The position numbers and the translations under genes are program-made. The notes below the pieces were generated by a model. The model saw only the letters and a program-made list of their open reading frames with translations. It did not search any database and had not been told where the DNA came from. This document shows, piece by piece, positions 1 through 8,377 of a DNA stretch of 64,000 nt (position 1 is the stretch's first letter; each line of letters opens with the position of its first letter). Origin of the DNA: Pseudomonas multiresinivorans (GTDB lineage: Bacteria; Pseudomonadota; Gammaproteobacteria; Pseudomonadales; Pseudomonadaceae). The stretch lies in contig NZ_CP048833.1 in NCBI RefSeq assembly GCF_012971725.1, positions 2,232,001 to 2,296,000 of the forward strand, in the 5' to 3' direction.

Positions 1-503
1 AGGATGCGGTGGCCCTCGCCGCGGATGGCGCGGAAGTGGACGAAGATGTCCTCGCCCGAGTCGCGGGAGATGAAACCGAAGCCCTTGGAGGTGTTGAACC
101 ACTTCACGGTGCCGGTTTCGCGGTCGACGCCTGCGAAGGTTTCGATGGCAACGCTGGCGCTCGGTTTGTTGAGGCTCGCTATCCATTGCAGGACGACGGC
201 GCCGGCCAGGCTCAGCAGCGGCAGCACGATGGCCGGTTGATCGCCGATGAAGGGCAGCGGGGCGAGCAGGATCAGGATCTGCAGGACCACGGCCAGCACG
301 ACCAAGGCGGTGGCGAGGCTCTGCAGGGCGGAGGGGTGTTTCAGGTTGCTGCTCGGGGCGAGCAGGAGGCTGGTCAGACCGAGCAGTGCCAGGTAGATGG
401 CATCGCTCTGTTGCAGGTAGGGCAGGGCATCACTACGCAGACTCGGGATCAAGGACAGCAAGAGTGCGGCGACGCCCGTCACGAGATGGACGATCTTCAA
501 CAT
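1..503 (-). CDS. Membrane-anchored cold-shock domain protein (C-terminus cut by window)
   Basis: Reading leftward from the ATG at 503, the frame stays open to the window edge, giving about 167 residues. The first 110 residues hold four hydrophobic segments (about 2-22, 35-50, 63-86 and 90-110). A cold-shock domain then starts near residue 130 with the nucleic-acid-binding motifs KGFGFI (RNP1) and DIFVHF (RNP2). The likely role is single-stranded RNA/DNA binding tethered to the inner membrane. The domain closely resembles the free CapB protein at the other end of this window (62310-62519). Gene order next to dps and aspS matches PA0961 of P. aeruginosa. The stop codon is not visible. Confidence 0.85.
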   Translation of the reverse strand, partial: MLKIVHLVTGVAALLLSLIPSLRSDALPYLQQSDAIYLALLGLTSLLLAPSSNLKHPSALQSLATALVVLAVVLQILILLAPLPFIGDQPAIVLPLLSLAGAVVLQWIASLNKPSASVAIETFAGVDRETGTVKWFNTSKGFGFISRDSGEDIFVHFRAIRGEGHRI

Positions 504-720
504 GGCTACGGATTCACCTTGAGCGGGTAACGAAATAAAGAAGCAGCCAGCCCCGGGTGCGACGCCAGAAAGGAAAAATGAAAGCGTGCCGGGCGGCCTA
601 TGCGAGAAACGCACGGCGGGTATTTAACCGCAATCCAGTTGCCTTCTCAAATCAACCGCTTAGGCCATTCGTAGGGGGAGGCAGCCGGTTTTCCGGCCGG
701 CTGCTTATAGAAGGAAGGGG

Positions 721-1191
721 TTATTCGGCGAGCAGGCTGCGCAGCATCCAGGCAGTCTTTTCGTGTACCTGCATGCGCTGGGTCAACAGGTCGGCGGTGG
801 GCTCATCCGCCACCTTGTCGGCCAGCGGGAAGATGCTGCGGGCGGTGCGCACCACGGCTTCCTGGCCCTGAACCAGCAGGCGGATCATTTCCTGGGCGTC
901 CGGTACGCCTTCTTCTTCCTTGATCGAGGAGAGGCGGGCGTAGGCGGCGTAGGTGCCGGGCGCCGGGAAGCCCAGGGCGCGGATACGTTCGGCGATGCTG
1001 TCCACGGCCAGCGCCAGTTCGTTGTACTGCCCTTCGAACATCAGGTGCAGGGTGTTGAACATCGGCCCGGTGACGTTCCAGTGGAAGTTGTGGGTCTTCA
1101 GGTACAGCGTGTAGGTGTCGGCCAGCAGGCGGGACAGGCCGTCGGCGATGGCGGCGCGATCTTCTTTGGCGATTCCGATATCGATGTCCAT
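721..1191 (-). CDS. dps: Dps family DNA-binding ferritin-like stress protein
   Basis: The product of 156 residues is a Dps-type mini-ferritin, which assembles into a 12-mer cage, oxidises and stores iron, and shields DNA from peroxide. The family signature is visible: KTHNFHWNVTGP near the N-terminus supplies a ferroxidase histidine, and the following helix GQYNELALAVDSIAERIRALG carries the acidic ligands. I chose the ATG at 1191 rather than the in-frame ATG at 1212 because GAGGAG lies about 6 bases upstream and the product then begins MDIDIG, as I recall for its P. aeruginosa counterpart PA0962. It is a single gene, transcribed away from fmdB-aspS. No OxyR site was recognised. Confidence 0.93.
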   Translation of the reverse strand: MDIDIGIAKEDRAAIADGLSRLLADTYTLYLKTHNFHWNVTGPMFNTLHLMFEGQYNELALAVDSIAERIRALGFPAPGTYAAYARLSSIKEEEGVPDAQEMIRLLVQGQEAVVRTARSIFPLADKVADEPTADLLTQRMQVHEKTAWMLRSLLAE

Positions 1192-1371
1192 GGCGATCTC
1201 CTCATCGTGCATGAATGATTTAAAACGCTGGATTCGAGGCTATCACCGGGACAGGTGCGAAGCTCTTGGTCTATATCAAGGCAATCGATTGAGGTTTTCT
1301 ATTAAAAGGCTGTGCGCCCGGCAGGCTTTTCCGCCACCGGAGCCCGGCTGCAACCTGCGGATTTTTCAGGC

Positions 1372-1377
1372 TATAAT
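1372..1377 (+). promoter_or_regulatory. Candidate -10 element for fmdB-aspS
   Basis: A consensus TATAAT lies 54 bases before the zinc-ribbon gene, in the gap between it and divergent dps. The -35 region is weak (CTGCAA, 18 bases upstream). By position it would drive the zinc-ribbon gene and aspS. Confidence 0.45.
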
Positions 1378-1431
1378 CGGCCTCTTTGCCGCGGGACGCG
1401 GACCCGTGGCGTTACACAGCCAAGGTGTTCC

Positions 1432-1701
1432 ATGCCGATTTACGAGTACCAGTGCCAGTCCTGCGCGCATCAGCTGGAATCGCTGCAGAAGATCAGCGAT
1501 GCGCCGTTGGTCGATTGTCCGGCCTGCAAGGCTCCCGAATTGAAGAAGATGTTGTCGGCTCCGGGCTTCCGCCTGGGCGGCAGCGGTTGGTACGAGACCG
1601 ACTTCAAGACCGGAGCGAAGAAGAACCTGGCCTCCGGCGATGCCCCAGCGGCCTGTCCGGCCACCGGTTGCGGTGCCGGCGCCTGCTCCGCCAGCGAATG
1701 A
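1432..1701 (+). CDS. FmdB-family zinc-ribbon regulatory-type protein
   Basis: This 89-residue protein begins MPIYEYQCQSC and contains two CxxC pairs (CQSC and CPAC) typical of the FmdB/CxxC_CxxC_SSSS zinc ribbon. Its C-terminal tail is rich in Cys, Gly and Ala (CPATGCGAGACSASE), which could bind additional metal. The molecular role of the family is not established; it is often called a putative regulatory protein. It lies 43 bases upstream of aspS in the same direction, so the two are probably co-transcribed. The ATG is the only start that begins with the family N-terminus. Confidence 0.85.
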   Translation: MPIYEYQCQSCAHQLESLQKISDAPLVDCPACKAPELKKMLSAPGFRLGGSGWYETDFKTGAKKNLASGDAPAACPATGCGAGACSASE

Positions 1702-1744
1702 GCGGTTCCCTAGAATTCAAGACTTTCGAGAAGCGAAACACACC

Positions 1745-3523
1745 ATGATGCGCAGCCACTATTGCGGCCAGTTGAACGAGAGCCTGGACGGCCAGGTAGT
1801 CACTCTTTGCGGTTGGGTACACCGTCGCCGCGACCACGGCGGGGTGATCTTCCTCGACGTGCGTGATCGTGAAGGTCTGGCCCAGGTGGTGTTCGACCCG
1901 GATCGCGTCGAGACCTTCGCCAAGGCCGACCGCGTGCGCAGCGAGTACGTGGTGAAGATCACCGGCAAGGTGCGCCTGCGCCCCGAAGGTGCGCGCAACT
2001 CGAACATGGCTTCGGGCGCCATCGAAGTGCTGGGTCACGAACTGGAAGTACTGAACCAGGCTGAGACCCCGCCGTTCCCGCTGGACGAATACTCCGACGT
2101 GGGCGAGGAAACCCGCCTGCGCTACCGCTTCATCGACCTGCGTCGCCCGGAAATGGCCGCCAAGCTGAAGCTGCGCGCGCGCATCACCAGCAGCATCCGC
2201 CGCTACCTGGATGAGAACGGCTTCCTGGACGTGGAAACCCCGATCCTCGGTCGCCCGACGCCGGAAGGCGCGCGTGACTACCTGGTGCCGAGCCGCACCT
2301 ATCCGGGTCACTTCTTCGCCCTGCCGCAGTCGCCCCAGCTGTTCAAGCAACTGCTGATGGTGGCCGGCTTCGACCGTTACTACCAGATCGCCAAGTGCTT
2401 CCGCGACGAAGACCTGCGTGCCGACCGCCAGCCGGAATTCACCCAGATCGACATCGAGACCAGCTTCCTGGAAGAAAGCGACATCATCGAGATCACCGAG
2501 AAGATGGTGCGCCAGCTGTTCAAGGAAGTGCTGAACGTCGAGTTCGATGAATTCCCGCACATGCCGTTCGAAGAGGCCATGCGCCGCTACGGTTCGGACA
2601 AGCCTGACCTGCGTATCCCGCTGGAACTGGTCGACGTCGCCGATCAACTGAAGGACGTCGAGTTCAAGGTCTTCTCCGGCCCGGCCAACGATCCGAAGGG
2701 CCGCGTTGCCGCCCTGCGCGTTCCCGGCGGTGCGAGCATGCCGCGCAAGCAGATCGACGACTACACCAAGTTCGTCGGCATCTACGGCGCCAAGGGCCTG
2801 GCCTATATCAAGGTCAACGAACGCGCCAAGGGCGTGGAAGGCCTGCAGTCGCCGATCGTGAAGAACATCGCCGAGCCGAACCTGAACGAGATCCTCGATC
2901 GCGTCGGTGCGGTCGATGGCGACATCGTGTTCTTCGGCGCCGACAAGGCCAAGATCGTCTGCGACGCCCTGGGCGCGCTGCGCATCAAGGTCGGCCATGA
3001 CCTCAACCTGCTCACCAAGGAGTGGGCGCCGATGTGGGTCGTGGACTTCCCGATGTTCGAAGAGAACGACGACGGCAGCCTGACCTCGCTGCACCACCCG
3101 TTCACCGCGCCCAAGTGCACTCCGGAAGAGCTGGAGGCCAACCCGGCCGGCAAGCTGTCCCGTGCCTACGACATGGTGCTCAACGGCACCGAGCTGGGCG
3201 GTGGTTCCATCCGTATCCACGACAAGGCCATGCAGCAGGCGGTCTTCCGCGTGCTGGGCATCGACGATGCGGAGCAGGAAGAGAAGTTCGGCTTCCTGCT
3301 GGACGCCCTGAAGTACGGCGCACCGCCGCACGGTGGCCTGGCCTTCGGCCTGGACCGCCTGGTGATGCTGATGACCGGCGCGGCCTCGATCCGCGAAGTT
3401 ATCGCCTTCCCGAAAACCCAGAGCGCCGGCGACGTCATGACCCAGGCTCCGGGCACTGTGGATGCCAAGGCTCTGCGTGAGCTGAACATCCGCCTGCGCG
3501 AGCAGCAGAAGGCCGCCGAGTAA
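1745..3523 (+). CDS. aspS: Aspartyl-tRNA synthetase (probably non-discriminating, Asp/Asn)
   Basis: The 592-residue enzyme charges tRNA-Asp with aspartate in the cytosol. An N-terminal OB-fold anticodon-binding domain is followed by the class II catalytic core. Motif 2 is near residue 219 (FRDEDLRADRQPEFTQID) and motif 3 near residue 532 (GLAFGLDRLVMLMTG), with the bacterial GAD insertion between them. Pseudomonas AspRS is known to be non-discriminating, also making Asp-tRNA-Asn for GatCAB amidation; that property is inferred here from the genus. Two adjacent ATGs (1745 and 1748) are possible starts. The length agrees with the family. Confidence 0.97.
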   Translation: MMRSHYCGQLNESLDGQVVTLCGWVHRRRDHGGVIFLDVRDREGLAQVVFDPDRVETFAKADRVRSEYVVKITGKVRLRPEGARNSNMASGAIEVLGHELEVLNQAETPPFPLDEYSDVGEETRLRYRFIDLRRPEMAAKLKLRARITSSIRRYLDENGFLDVETPILGRPTPEGARDYLVPSRTYPGHFFALPQSPQLFKQLLMVAGFDRYYQIAKCFRDEDLRADRQPEFTQIDIETSFLEESDIIEITEKMVRQLFKEVLNVEFDEFPHMPFEEAMRRYGSDKPDLRIPLELVDVADQLKDVEFKVFSGPANDPKGRVAALRVPGGASMPRKQIDDYTKFVGIYGAKGLAYIKVNERAKGVEGLQSPIVKNIAEPNLNEILDRVGAVDGDIVFFGADKAKIVCDALGALRIKVGHDLNLLTKEWAPMWVVDFPMFEENDDGSLTSLHHPFTAPKCTPEELEANPAGKLSRAYDMVLNGTELGGGSIRIHDKAMQQAVFRVLGIDDAEQEEKFGFLLDALKYGAPPHGGLAFGLDRLVMLMTGAASIREVIAFPKTQSAGDVMTQAPGTVDAKALRELNIRLREQQKAAE

Positions 3524-3596
3524 GTCGATTCGGATTGCAGCGGCGCCCGCAAACCGGGCGCCGCGTGCGAAGCAAACAAGCGATACGGAGTGAGTT

Positions 3597-4343
3597 ATGG
3601 CTGGTCATTCCAAATGGGCCAACATCAAGCACCGCAAGGAACGTCAGGACGCCAAGAAGGGCAAGATCTTCACCAAGCTCATTCGTGAGCTGACCGTTGC
3701 TGCCAAGCAGGGCGGCGGGGTGCCGGCGGACAATCCGCGCCTGCGCCTGGCCGTGGACAAGGCGCTGACTGCCAACATGACCCGCGACACCATCGACCGT
3801 GCCATCCAGCGCGGCGTGGGTTCCAGCGAAGCGGACAACATGGCTGAGCTGACCTACGAAGGTTACGCGCCCAGCGGCGTGGCGATCATCGTCGAGGCCA
3901 TGACCGACAACCGCAACCGCACCGCAGCCGAAGTGCGCCATGCCTTCAGCAAGTGCGGCGGCAACCTGGGTACCGATGGTTCGGTGGCCTACATGTTCGA
4001 GCGCAAGGGGCAGATCAGCTATGCGCCGGGCGTGAACGAAGAGGCCCTGATGGATGCCGCGCTGGAAGCCGGCGCCGACGATGTAGTGGTCAACGACGAC
4101 GGTTCCATCGACGTCTTCACCACCTTCGCCGATTTCATCTCGGTCAACGAAGCACTGATCGAAGCGGGCTTCAAGGGCGAGGACGCGGAGATCACCATGA
4201 TCCCGTCGACCGTGGCGACCCTGGACCTGGACACCGCGCAGAAAGTCCTCAAGCTGATCGACATGCTGGAAGACCTGGACGACGTGCAGAACGTCTATTC
4301 GAATGCGGACATCCCGGACGAGGTGATGGCCCAGCTGGGCTGA
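3597..4343 (+). CDS. yebC: YebC/PmpR family transcriptional regulator or translation factor
   Basis: The 248-residue protein starts MAGHSKWANIKHRKERQD, the diagnostic N-terminus of the YebC/TACO1 family, and has the usual length. In P. aeruginosa the protein at this locus, PmpR, represses quinolone signalling (pqsR). YebC paralogues elsewhere aid translation of proline-rich stretches. No pqs genes are seen between tRNA-Lys and nadA here, so the PmpR role may not carry over. It lies 73 bases after aspS and is followed by a strong terminator, which separates it from ruvC. Confidence 0.93.
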   Translation: MAGHSKWANIKHRKERQDAKKGKIFTKLIRELTVAAKQGGGVPADNPRLRLAVDKALTANMTRDTIDRAIQRGVGSSEADNMAELTYEGYAPSGVAIIVEAMTDNRNRTAAEVRHAFSKCGGNLGTDGSVAYMFERKGQISYAPGVNEEALMDAALEAGADDVVVNDDGSIDVFTTFADFISVNEALIEAGFKGEDAEITMIPSTVATLDLDTAQKVLKLIDMLEDLDDVQNVYSNADIPDEVMAQLG

Positions 4344-4368
4344 TCCCACCACCGGCGATGTGCTGAAG

Positions 4369-4416
4369 CCGGAAGCGGGAGTGGTCGTCAGCGGCGCCTC
4401 CCGCTTCCGGTTTTTG
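4369..4416 (+). terminator. Rho-independent terminator after yebC
   Basis: A perfect 13-bp stem (CCGGAAGCGGGAG at 4369-4381 with CTCCCGCTTCCGG at 4398-4410) is followed by TTTTTG. It ends the aspS-yebC unit just before ruvC. Confidence 0.85.
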
Positions 4417-4459
4417 TTATCTGAAATGCGCGTTGCAGACTAGGTGTGATCGAACAGAC

Positions 4460-4984
4460 ATGACCCTGATTCTCGGCATCGACCCAGGTTCACGGATTAC
4501 CGGTTTCGGCGTGGTGCGCGACACCGGCCGCGGCTGCGAGTACGTGGCCTCGGGCTGCATCCGTACCGGTAACGGCGAGTTGTTCGAGCGCCTGCAGATC
4601 GTCTTTCGTGGTGTGCGCGAGGTCATCCAGACCTACCAGCCGACCATGATGGGCATCGAGCAAGTGTTCATGGCGCGAAATGCCGACTCGGCGCTGAAGC
4701 TGGGGCAGGCGCGCGGCGCGGCCATCGTCGCGGCGGCGGAAGAGGGATTGCAGATCGCCGAGTACACCGCCAGCCAGGTCAAGCAGGCCATCGCCGGCAC
4801 TGGCGGCGCGGACAAGCAGCAGGTGCAGATGATGGTGATGCACCTGCTCAAGCTGGTACAGAAGCCACAGATCGACGCCTCCGACGCCCTGGCCATCGCC
4901 CTGTGCCACGCGCACACGCGGCAAAGTCTGGTGCCGCATGGCCTGATGGGCGCCCGCCGTCGCGGCGGACGTCTGCGCCTGTGA
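4460..4984 (+). CDS. ruvC: Holliday junction resolvase RuvC
   Basis: The 174-residue endonuclease cuts four-way junctions symmetrically with RuvAB during recombinational repair. The four catalytic acidic residues of the family are present as D8, E67, D139 and D142, in the contexts GIDPG, GIEQVF and IDASDALAIA. I chose the ATG at 4460 because the product then begins MTLILGIDPG; an upstream in-frame start at 4433 would add a non-family extension. It is the first gene of ruvCAB, 34 bases upstream of ruvA. Confidence 0.97.
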   Translation: MTLILGIDPGSRITGFGVVRDTGRGCEYVASGCIRTGNGELFERLQIVFRGVREVIQTYQPTMMGIEQVFMARNADSALKLGQARGAAIVAAAEEGLQIAEYTASQVKQAIAGTGGADKQQVQMMVMHLLKLVQKPQIDASDALAIALCHAHTRQSLVPHGLMGARRRGGRLRL

Positions 4985-5018
4985 TATCCGGAAAAACATT
5001 GAGCAAGGACAAACACCC

Positions 5019-5624
5019 GTGATTGGACGCCTGCGTGGCACCCTGGCGGAGAAGCAGCCGCCGCACCTGATCGTCGACGTGAACGGCGTGGGCTACGAGC
5101 TGGAAGTGCCGATGACCACCCTGTACCGCCTGCCGAGCCTGGGCGAGCCGGTGACCCTGCACACCCACCTGGTGGTGCGCGAGGATGCCCACCTGCTCTA
5201 CGGCTTCGCCGAGAAGCGCGAGCGCGAGTTGTTCCGCGAGCTGATCCGCCTCAACGGCGTGGGGCCGAAGCTGGCACTGGCGCTGATGTCGGGGCTGGAG
5301 GTCGATGAGCTGGTGCGTTGCGTGCAGGCGCAGGATACTTCGACCCTGGTGAAGATTCCGGGCGTCGGCAAGAAAACTGCCGAGCGCCTGCTGGTGGAGC
5401 TGAAGGATCGCTTCAAGGCGTGGGAGAATATTCCGTCCATTGCACCGCTGGTGGTGGAACCCAGGCTGGTTGCCGCAGTCTCAAGCGCCGAGTCCGATGC
5501 GGTCAGCGCGCTGATCGCCCTGGGTTTCAAACCCCAGGAGGCGAGCCGCGCCGTGGCCGCCGTGCAGGAGGAAGGCTTGTCCAGCGAAGAACTCATCCGC
5601 CGTTCCCTCAAGGGCATGGTCTAG
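5019..5624 (+). CDS. ruvA: Holliday junction branch migration protein RuvA
   Basis: This 201-residue protein binds Holliday junctions as a tetramer and loads the RuvB motor. The N-terminal OB fold (MIGRLRGTLAEK) is followed by two helix-hairpin-helix motifs around NGVGPKLALALMSG and IPGVGKKTAERLLVEL. A C-terminal domain that contacts RuvB completes it. The start is GTG at 5019, which places the family N-terminus exactly. RuvB starts 10 bases after its stop, so translation is probably coupled. Confidence 0.97.
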   Translation: MIGRLRGTLAEKQPPHLIVDVNGVGYELEVPMTTLYRLPSLGEPVTLHTHLVVREDAHLLYGFAEKRERELFRELIRLNGVGPKLALALMSGLEVDELVRCVQAQDTSTLVKIPGVGKKTAERLLVELKDRFKAWENIPSIAPLVVEPRLVAAVSSAESDAVSALIALGFKPQEASRAVAAVQEEGLSSEELIRRSLKGMV

Positions 5625-5634
5625 GTAGATATTG

Positions 5635-6693
5635 ATGATCGAAGCCGATCGCCTGATTTCCTCAGCCTCCAGTCGCGACCGCGAAGAGCAGTTCGACCGC
5701 GCCATCCGCCCGCTCAAGCTGGCGGATTACGTCGGTCAGCCTGTGGTGCGCGAGCAGATGGAGCTGTTCATCCAGGCGGCCCGCGGGCGTCAGGAGGCCC
5801 TCGATCACACGCTGATCTTCGGCCCGCCCGGCCTGGGCAAGACCACCTTGGCGAACATCATCGCCCAGGAGATGGGGGTGTCGATCAAGAGCACCTCTGG
5901 CCCTGTGCTGGAGCGCCCTGGCGATCTGGCGGCGATTCTGACCAATCTCGAACCGAACGATGTGCTGTTCGTCGACGAGATCCATCGCCTGTCGCCGATC
6001 GTCGAGGAAGTGCTGTACCCGGCCATGGAAGACTTCCAGCTGGACATCATGATCGGCGAAGGCCCGGCCGCGCGCTCGATCAAGCTCGACCTGCCGCCCT
6101 TCACGCTGGTGGGGGCGACGACCCGCGCCGGCATGTTGACCAATCCGCTGCGTGACCGCTTCGGTATCGTGCAGCGTCTCGAGTTTTACGGCGTGGATGA
6201 TCTGACCACCATCGTTGCTCGCTCTGCGGGCATCCTGGGGCTGGAGATCGAAATTGCCGGGGCCTACGAAATTGCCCGTCGGGCGCGCGGCACGCCGCGG
6301 ATCGCCAACCGATTGCTGCGCCGGGTGCGCGACTTCGCCGAAGTGCGCGGTACTGGCCATATCAGTCGCGACATCGCCGACAAGGCGCTGAACCTGCTGG
6401 ACGTGGATGAACGCGGCTTTGATCACCAGGATCGCCGCCTGTTGCTGACCATGATCGACAAGTTCGACGGTGGTCCGGTGGGCGTCGACAACCTGGCGGC
6501 GGCCATCAGCGAAGAAAGACACACGATTGAAGATGTGCTGGAGCCCTATCTGATCCAGCAAGGCTATATCATGCGCACACCGCGCGGCCGTGTAGTGACC
6601 CGGCATGCGTACCTGCATTTCGGCCTGAATGTGCCGAAGCGGATGGGGGAGGGGGCGACACCGGATCTGTTCGCCCCTGAAGATGGTAATTAA
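5635..6693 (+). CDS. ruvB: Holliday junction helicase motor RuvB
   Basis: The 352-residue AAA+ ATPase drives branch migration as a hexameric ring together with RuvA. Walker A (GPPGLGKTT) and Walker B (LFVDEIHRL) are clear, as is the sensor region GATTRAGML. The C-terminal winged helix contains TPRGRVVTRHAYLHFG. The ATG at 5635 follows a TTG at 5632; the ATG yields the expected MIEADRLIS N-terminus. It ends the ruvCAB cluster. Confidence 0.97.
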   Translation: MIEADRLISSASSRDREEQFDRAIRPLKLADYVGQPVVREQMELFIQAARGRQEALDHTLIFGPPGLGKTTLANIIAQEMGVSIKSTSGPVLERPGDLAAILTNLEPNDVLFVDEIHRLSPIVEEVLYPAMEDFQLDIMIGEGPAARSIKLDLPPFTLVGATTRAGMLTNPLRDRFGIVQRLEFYGVDDLTTIVARSAGILGLEIEIAGAYEIARRARGTPRIANRLLRRVRDFAEVRGTGHISRDIADKALNLLDVDERGFDHQDRRLLLTMIDKFDGGPVGVDNLAAAISEERHTIEDVLEPYLIQQGYIMRTPRGRVVTRHAYLHFGLNVPKRMGEGATPDLFAPEDGN

Positions 6694-6745
6694 TTGCATT
6701 TGTAGACGATTGCCGATTGGCAAAGTCTTTACTTGGTTCTAGAGT

Positions 6746-7192
6746 ATGCGCGCGCAACACGGGGGGCAGCCGTTCCAGCAGCGGTATCGGGTCTATTACG
6801 AGGACACCGATGCCGGCGGCATCGTCTACTACGTCAATTACCTCAAGTTCATGGAGCGGGCTCGTACCGAGCGGCTGCGTGATCTGGGCTTCGCCCAGTC
6901 GCAGTTGGCGGGGGAGAACCTGCTTTTCGTCGTTCATTCGGCCGAGGCGCGTTATCACGCACCGGCACGCCTGGACGACGAGCTGCTCGTCAGCGTCGAA
7001 GTGGAGGAATTGAACCGCGCGAGCCTGAAGTTTCGTCAACAGGTTCGGCGGGCTGCGGATTCGACCTTGCTCTGCGAGGGGCGATTCCTGGTGGCGTGCG
7101 TGCGGGCGGACAACCTGAAACCCCGCGCTATCCCAGATGTGTTGCGTGCGGCATTTGCCGGCAGTCCGGACACCCTTTCAGCAGGAGATTAA
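6746..7192 (+). CDS. ybgC: YbgC acyl-CoA thioesterase of the Tol-Pal cluster
   Basis: The 148-residue protein is a hotdog-fold acyl-CoA thioesterase. The active-site segment YYEDTDAGGIVYYVNYLKFM carries the catalytic Asp of the 4-hydroxybenzoyl-CoA thioesterase group. In enterobacteria YbgC associates with the phospholipid-synthesis machinery and is encoded first in the tol-pal operon. Here its stop is one base from the tolQ start codon, so coupling is very likely. The 52-base gap after ruvB probably holds the operon promoter, but no convincing -35/-10 pair was seen. Confidence 0.93.
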   Translation: MRAQHGGQPFQQRYRVYYEDTDAGGIVYYVNYLKFMERARTERLRDLGFAQSQLAGENLLFVVHSAEARYHAPARLDDELLVSVEVEELNRASLKFRQQVRRAADSTLLCEGRFLVACVRADNLKPRAIPDVLRAAFAGSPDTLSAGD

Positions 7193-7193
7193 C

Positions 7194-7889
7194 GTGGAAC
7201 CGAACGTCGTCGACCATACTTCCATGTGGAGCTTGATCAGTAACGCCAGCGTCGTGGTACAGCTGGTGATGCTGACCCTGGTGGCCGCATCGGTCACTTC
7301 CTGGATCATGATTTTCCAGCGCAGCAACATGATGCGCTCGGCGAAGAAGGCCCTGGAAACCTTCGAAGAGCGCTTCTGGTCGGGCATCGACCTGTCCAAG
7401 CTCTATCGTCAGGCGGGCAGCAACCCCGATCCGGATTCGGGGGTCGAGCAGATCTTCCGTGCCGGTTTCAAGGAGTTCTCCCGTCTGCGCCAGCAGGCCG
7501 GCGTCGACCCGGATGCGGTGATGGAAGGCGTTTCCCGCGCCATGCGCGTCGCCATTTCCCGTGAGGAAGAGAAGCTGGAAACCAGCCTGCCGTTCCTCGC
7601 CACCGTCGGCTCCACCAGCCCGTACATCGGTCTGTTCGGCACCGTATGGGGCATCATGAACTCCTTCCGCGGTCTGGCCACCGTTCAGCAGGCCACCCTC
7701 GCCACCGTGGCGCCGGGTATCGCCGAAGCGCTGATCGCCACCGCCATCGGCCTGTTCGCGGCTATCCCCGCGGTCATCGCCTACAACCGTTTCGCCGCTC
7801 GCTCGGAAATGCTCATTGGCCGCTACTACACCTTCGCCGACGAGTTCCAGGCCATCCTGCACCGCAAAGTGCACACCAGCGACGATTGA
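7194..7889 (+). CDS. tolQ: Tol-Pal inner-membrane proton channel protein TolQ
   Basis: The 231-residue inner-membrane protein belongs to the TolQ/ExbB/MotA group. With TolR it converts the proton-motive force into TolA movement that pulls the outer membrane in at division. Three membrane segments are visible: about 20-40, and a conserved pair between about 130 and 200 including ATVGSTSPYIGLFGTVWGIM. The start is GTG at 7194 after AGGAG, giving the known N-terminus MEPNVVDHTSMWSL; the longer upstream frame would overlap ybgC. Confidence 0.96.
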   Translation: MEPNVVDHTSMWSLISNASVVVQLVMLTLVAASVTSWIMIFQRSNMMRSAKKALETFEERFWSGIDLSKLYRQAGSNPDPDSGVEQIFRAGFKEFSRLRQQAGVDPDAVMEGVSRAMRVAISREEEKLETSLPFLATVGSTSPYIGLFGTVWGIMNSFRGLATVQQATLATVAPGIAEALIATAIGLFAAIPAVIAYNRFAARSEMLIGRYYTFADEFQAILHRKVHTSDD

Positions 7890-7912
7890 AGACGACCAAG
7901 AGGTAAGCCGTC

Positions 7913-8377
7913 ATGGCAAGAGTTCGTCACAAGCGCAAGCCGGTCGCGGAAATGAACGTGGTGCCCTACATCGACGTGATGTTGGTACTGCTGGTCATTT
8001 TCATGGTGACCGCGCCCATGCTCAACCAGGGCGTCAAGGTCGACCTGCCCAAGGTTTCCAGCGAAGCGCTGCCGCAGGATAACGATTCCCGCGTGCTCAC
8101 CATCTCCATCAAGGCCGACAAGACCTACTACTGGAACATGGGCTCGGAAGTGGACCCGGATCAAGGCAAGGGTAGCCAGACTGCCGTGGACCTCGATCAG
8201 CTGGTCAATGCTGCCTCCGGCATCATGGCCGAGAACAGCCGCCAGGGTAAGAAAGTCCAGGTCTTCGTCCGTGGCGACAAGGCAGTCGACTATGGCTCGG
8301 TTATGGCCGTCATGGGCGGTCTGCAGAAAGCCGGAGTCGGCAACGTCGGTCTGATTACCGAGGCACCAGGTAGTTGA
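7913..8377 (+). CDS. tolR: Tol-Pal inner-membrane protein TolR
   Basis: The 154-residue ExbD/TolR protein has a short cytosolic N-terminus, one membrane helix (about 18-38) that begins with the conserved proton-path Asp in YIDVMLVLLVIFMVTAPM, and a periplasmic domain that contacts peptidoglycan. It sits 23 bases after tolQ. Its TGA overlaps the tolA ATG by one base. Confidence 0.95.
   Translation: MARVRHKRKPVAEMNVVPYIDVMLVLLVIFMVTAPMLNQGVKVDLPKVSSEALPQDNDSRVLTISIKADKTYYWNMGSEVDPDQGKGSQTAVDLDQLVNAASGIMAENSRQGKKVQVFVRGDKAVDYGSVMAVMGGLQKAGVGNVGLITEAPGS

Noticed and set aside
681..704. A hairpin GCAGCCGG/CCGGCTGC after dps
   Set aside because: It lacks a T tract in the dps direction, so a terminator call is not supported.
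1604..3331. A 575-codon minus-strand frame
   Set aside because: It mirrors aspS and has low-complexity His/Val/Leu-rich sequence typical of antisense frames.
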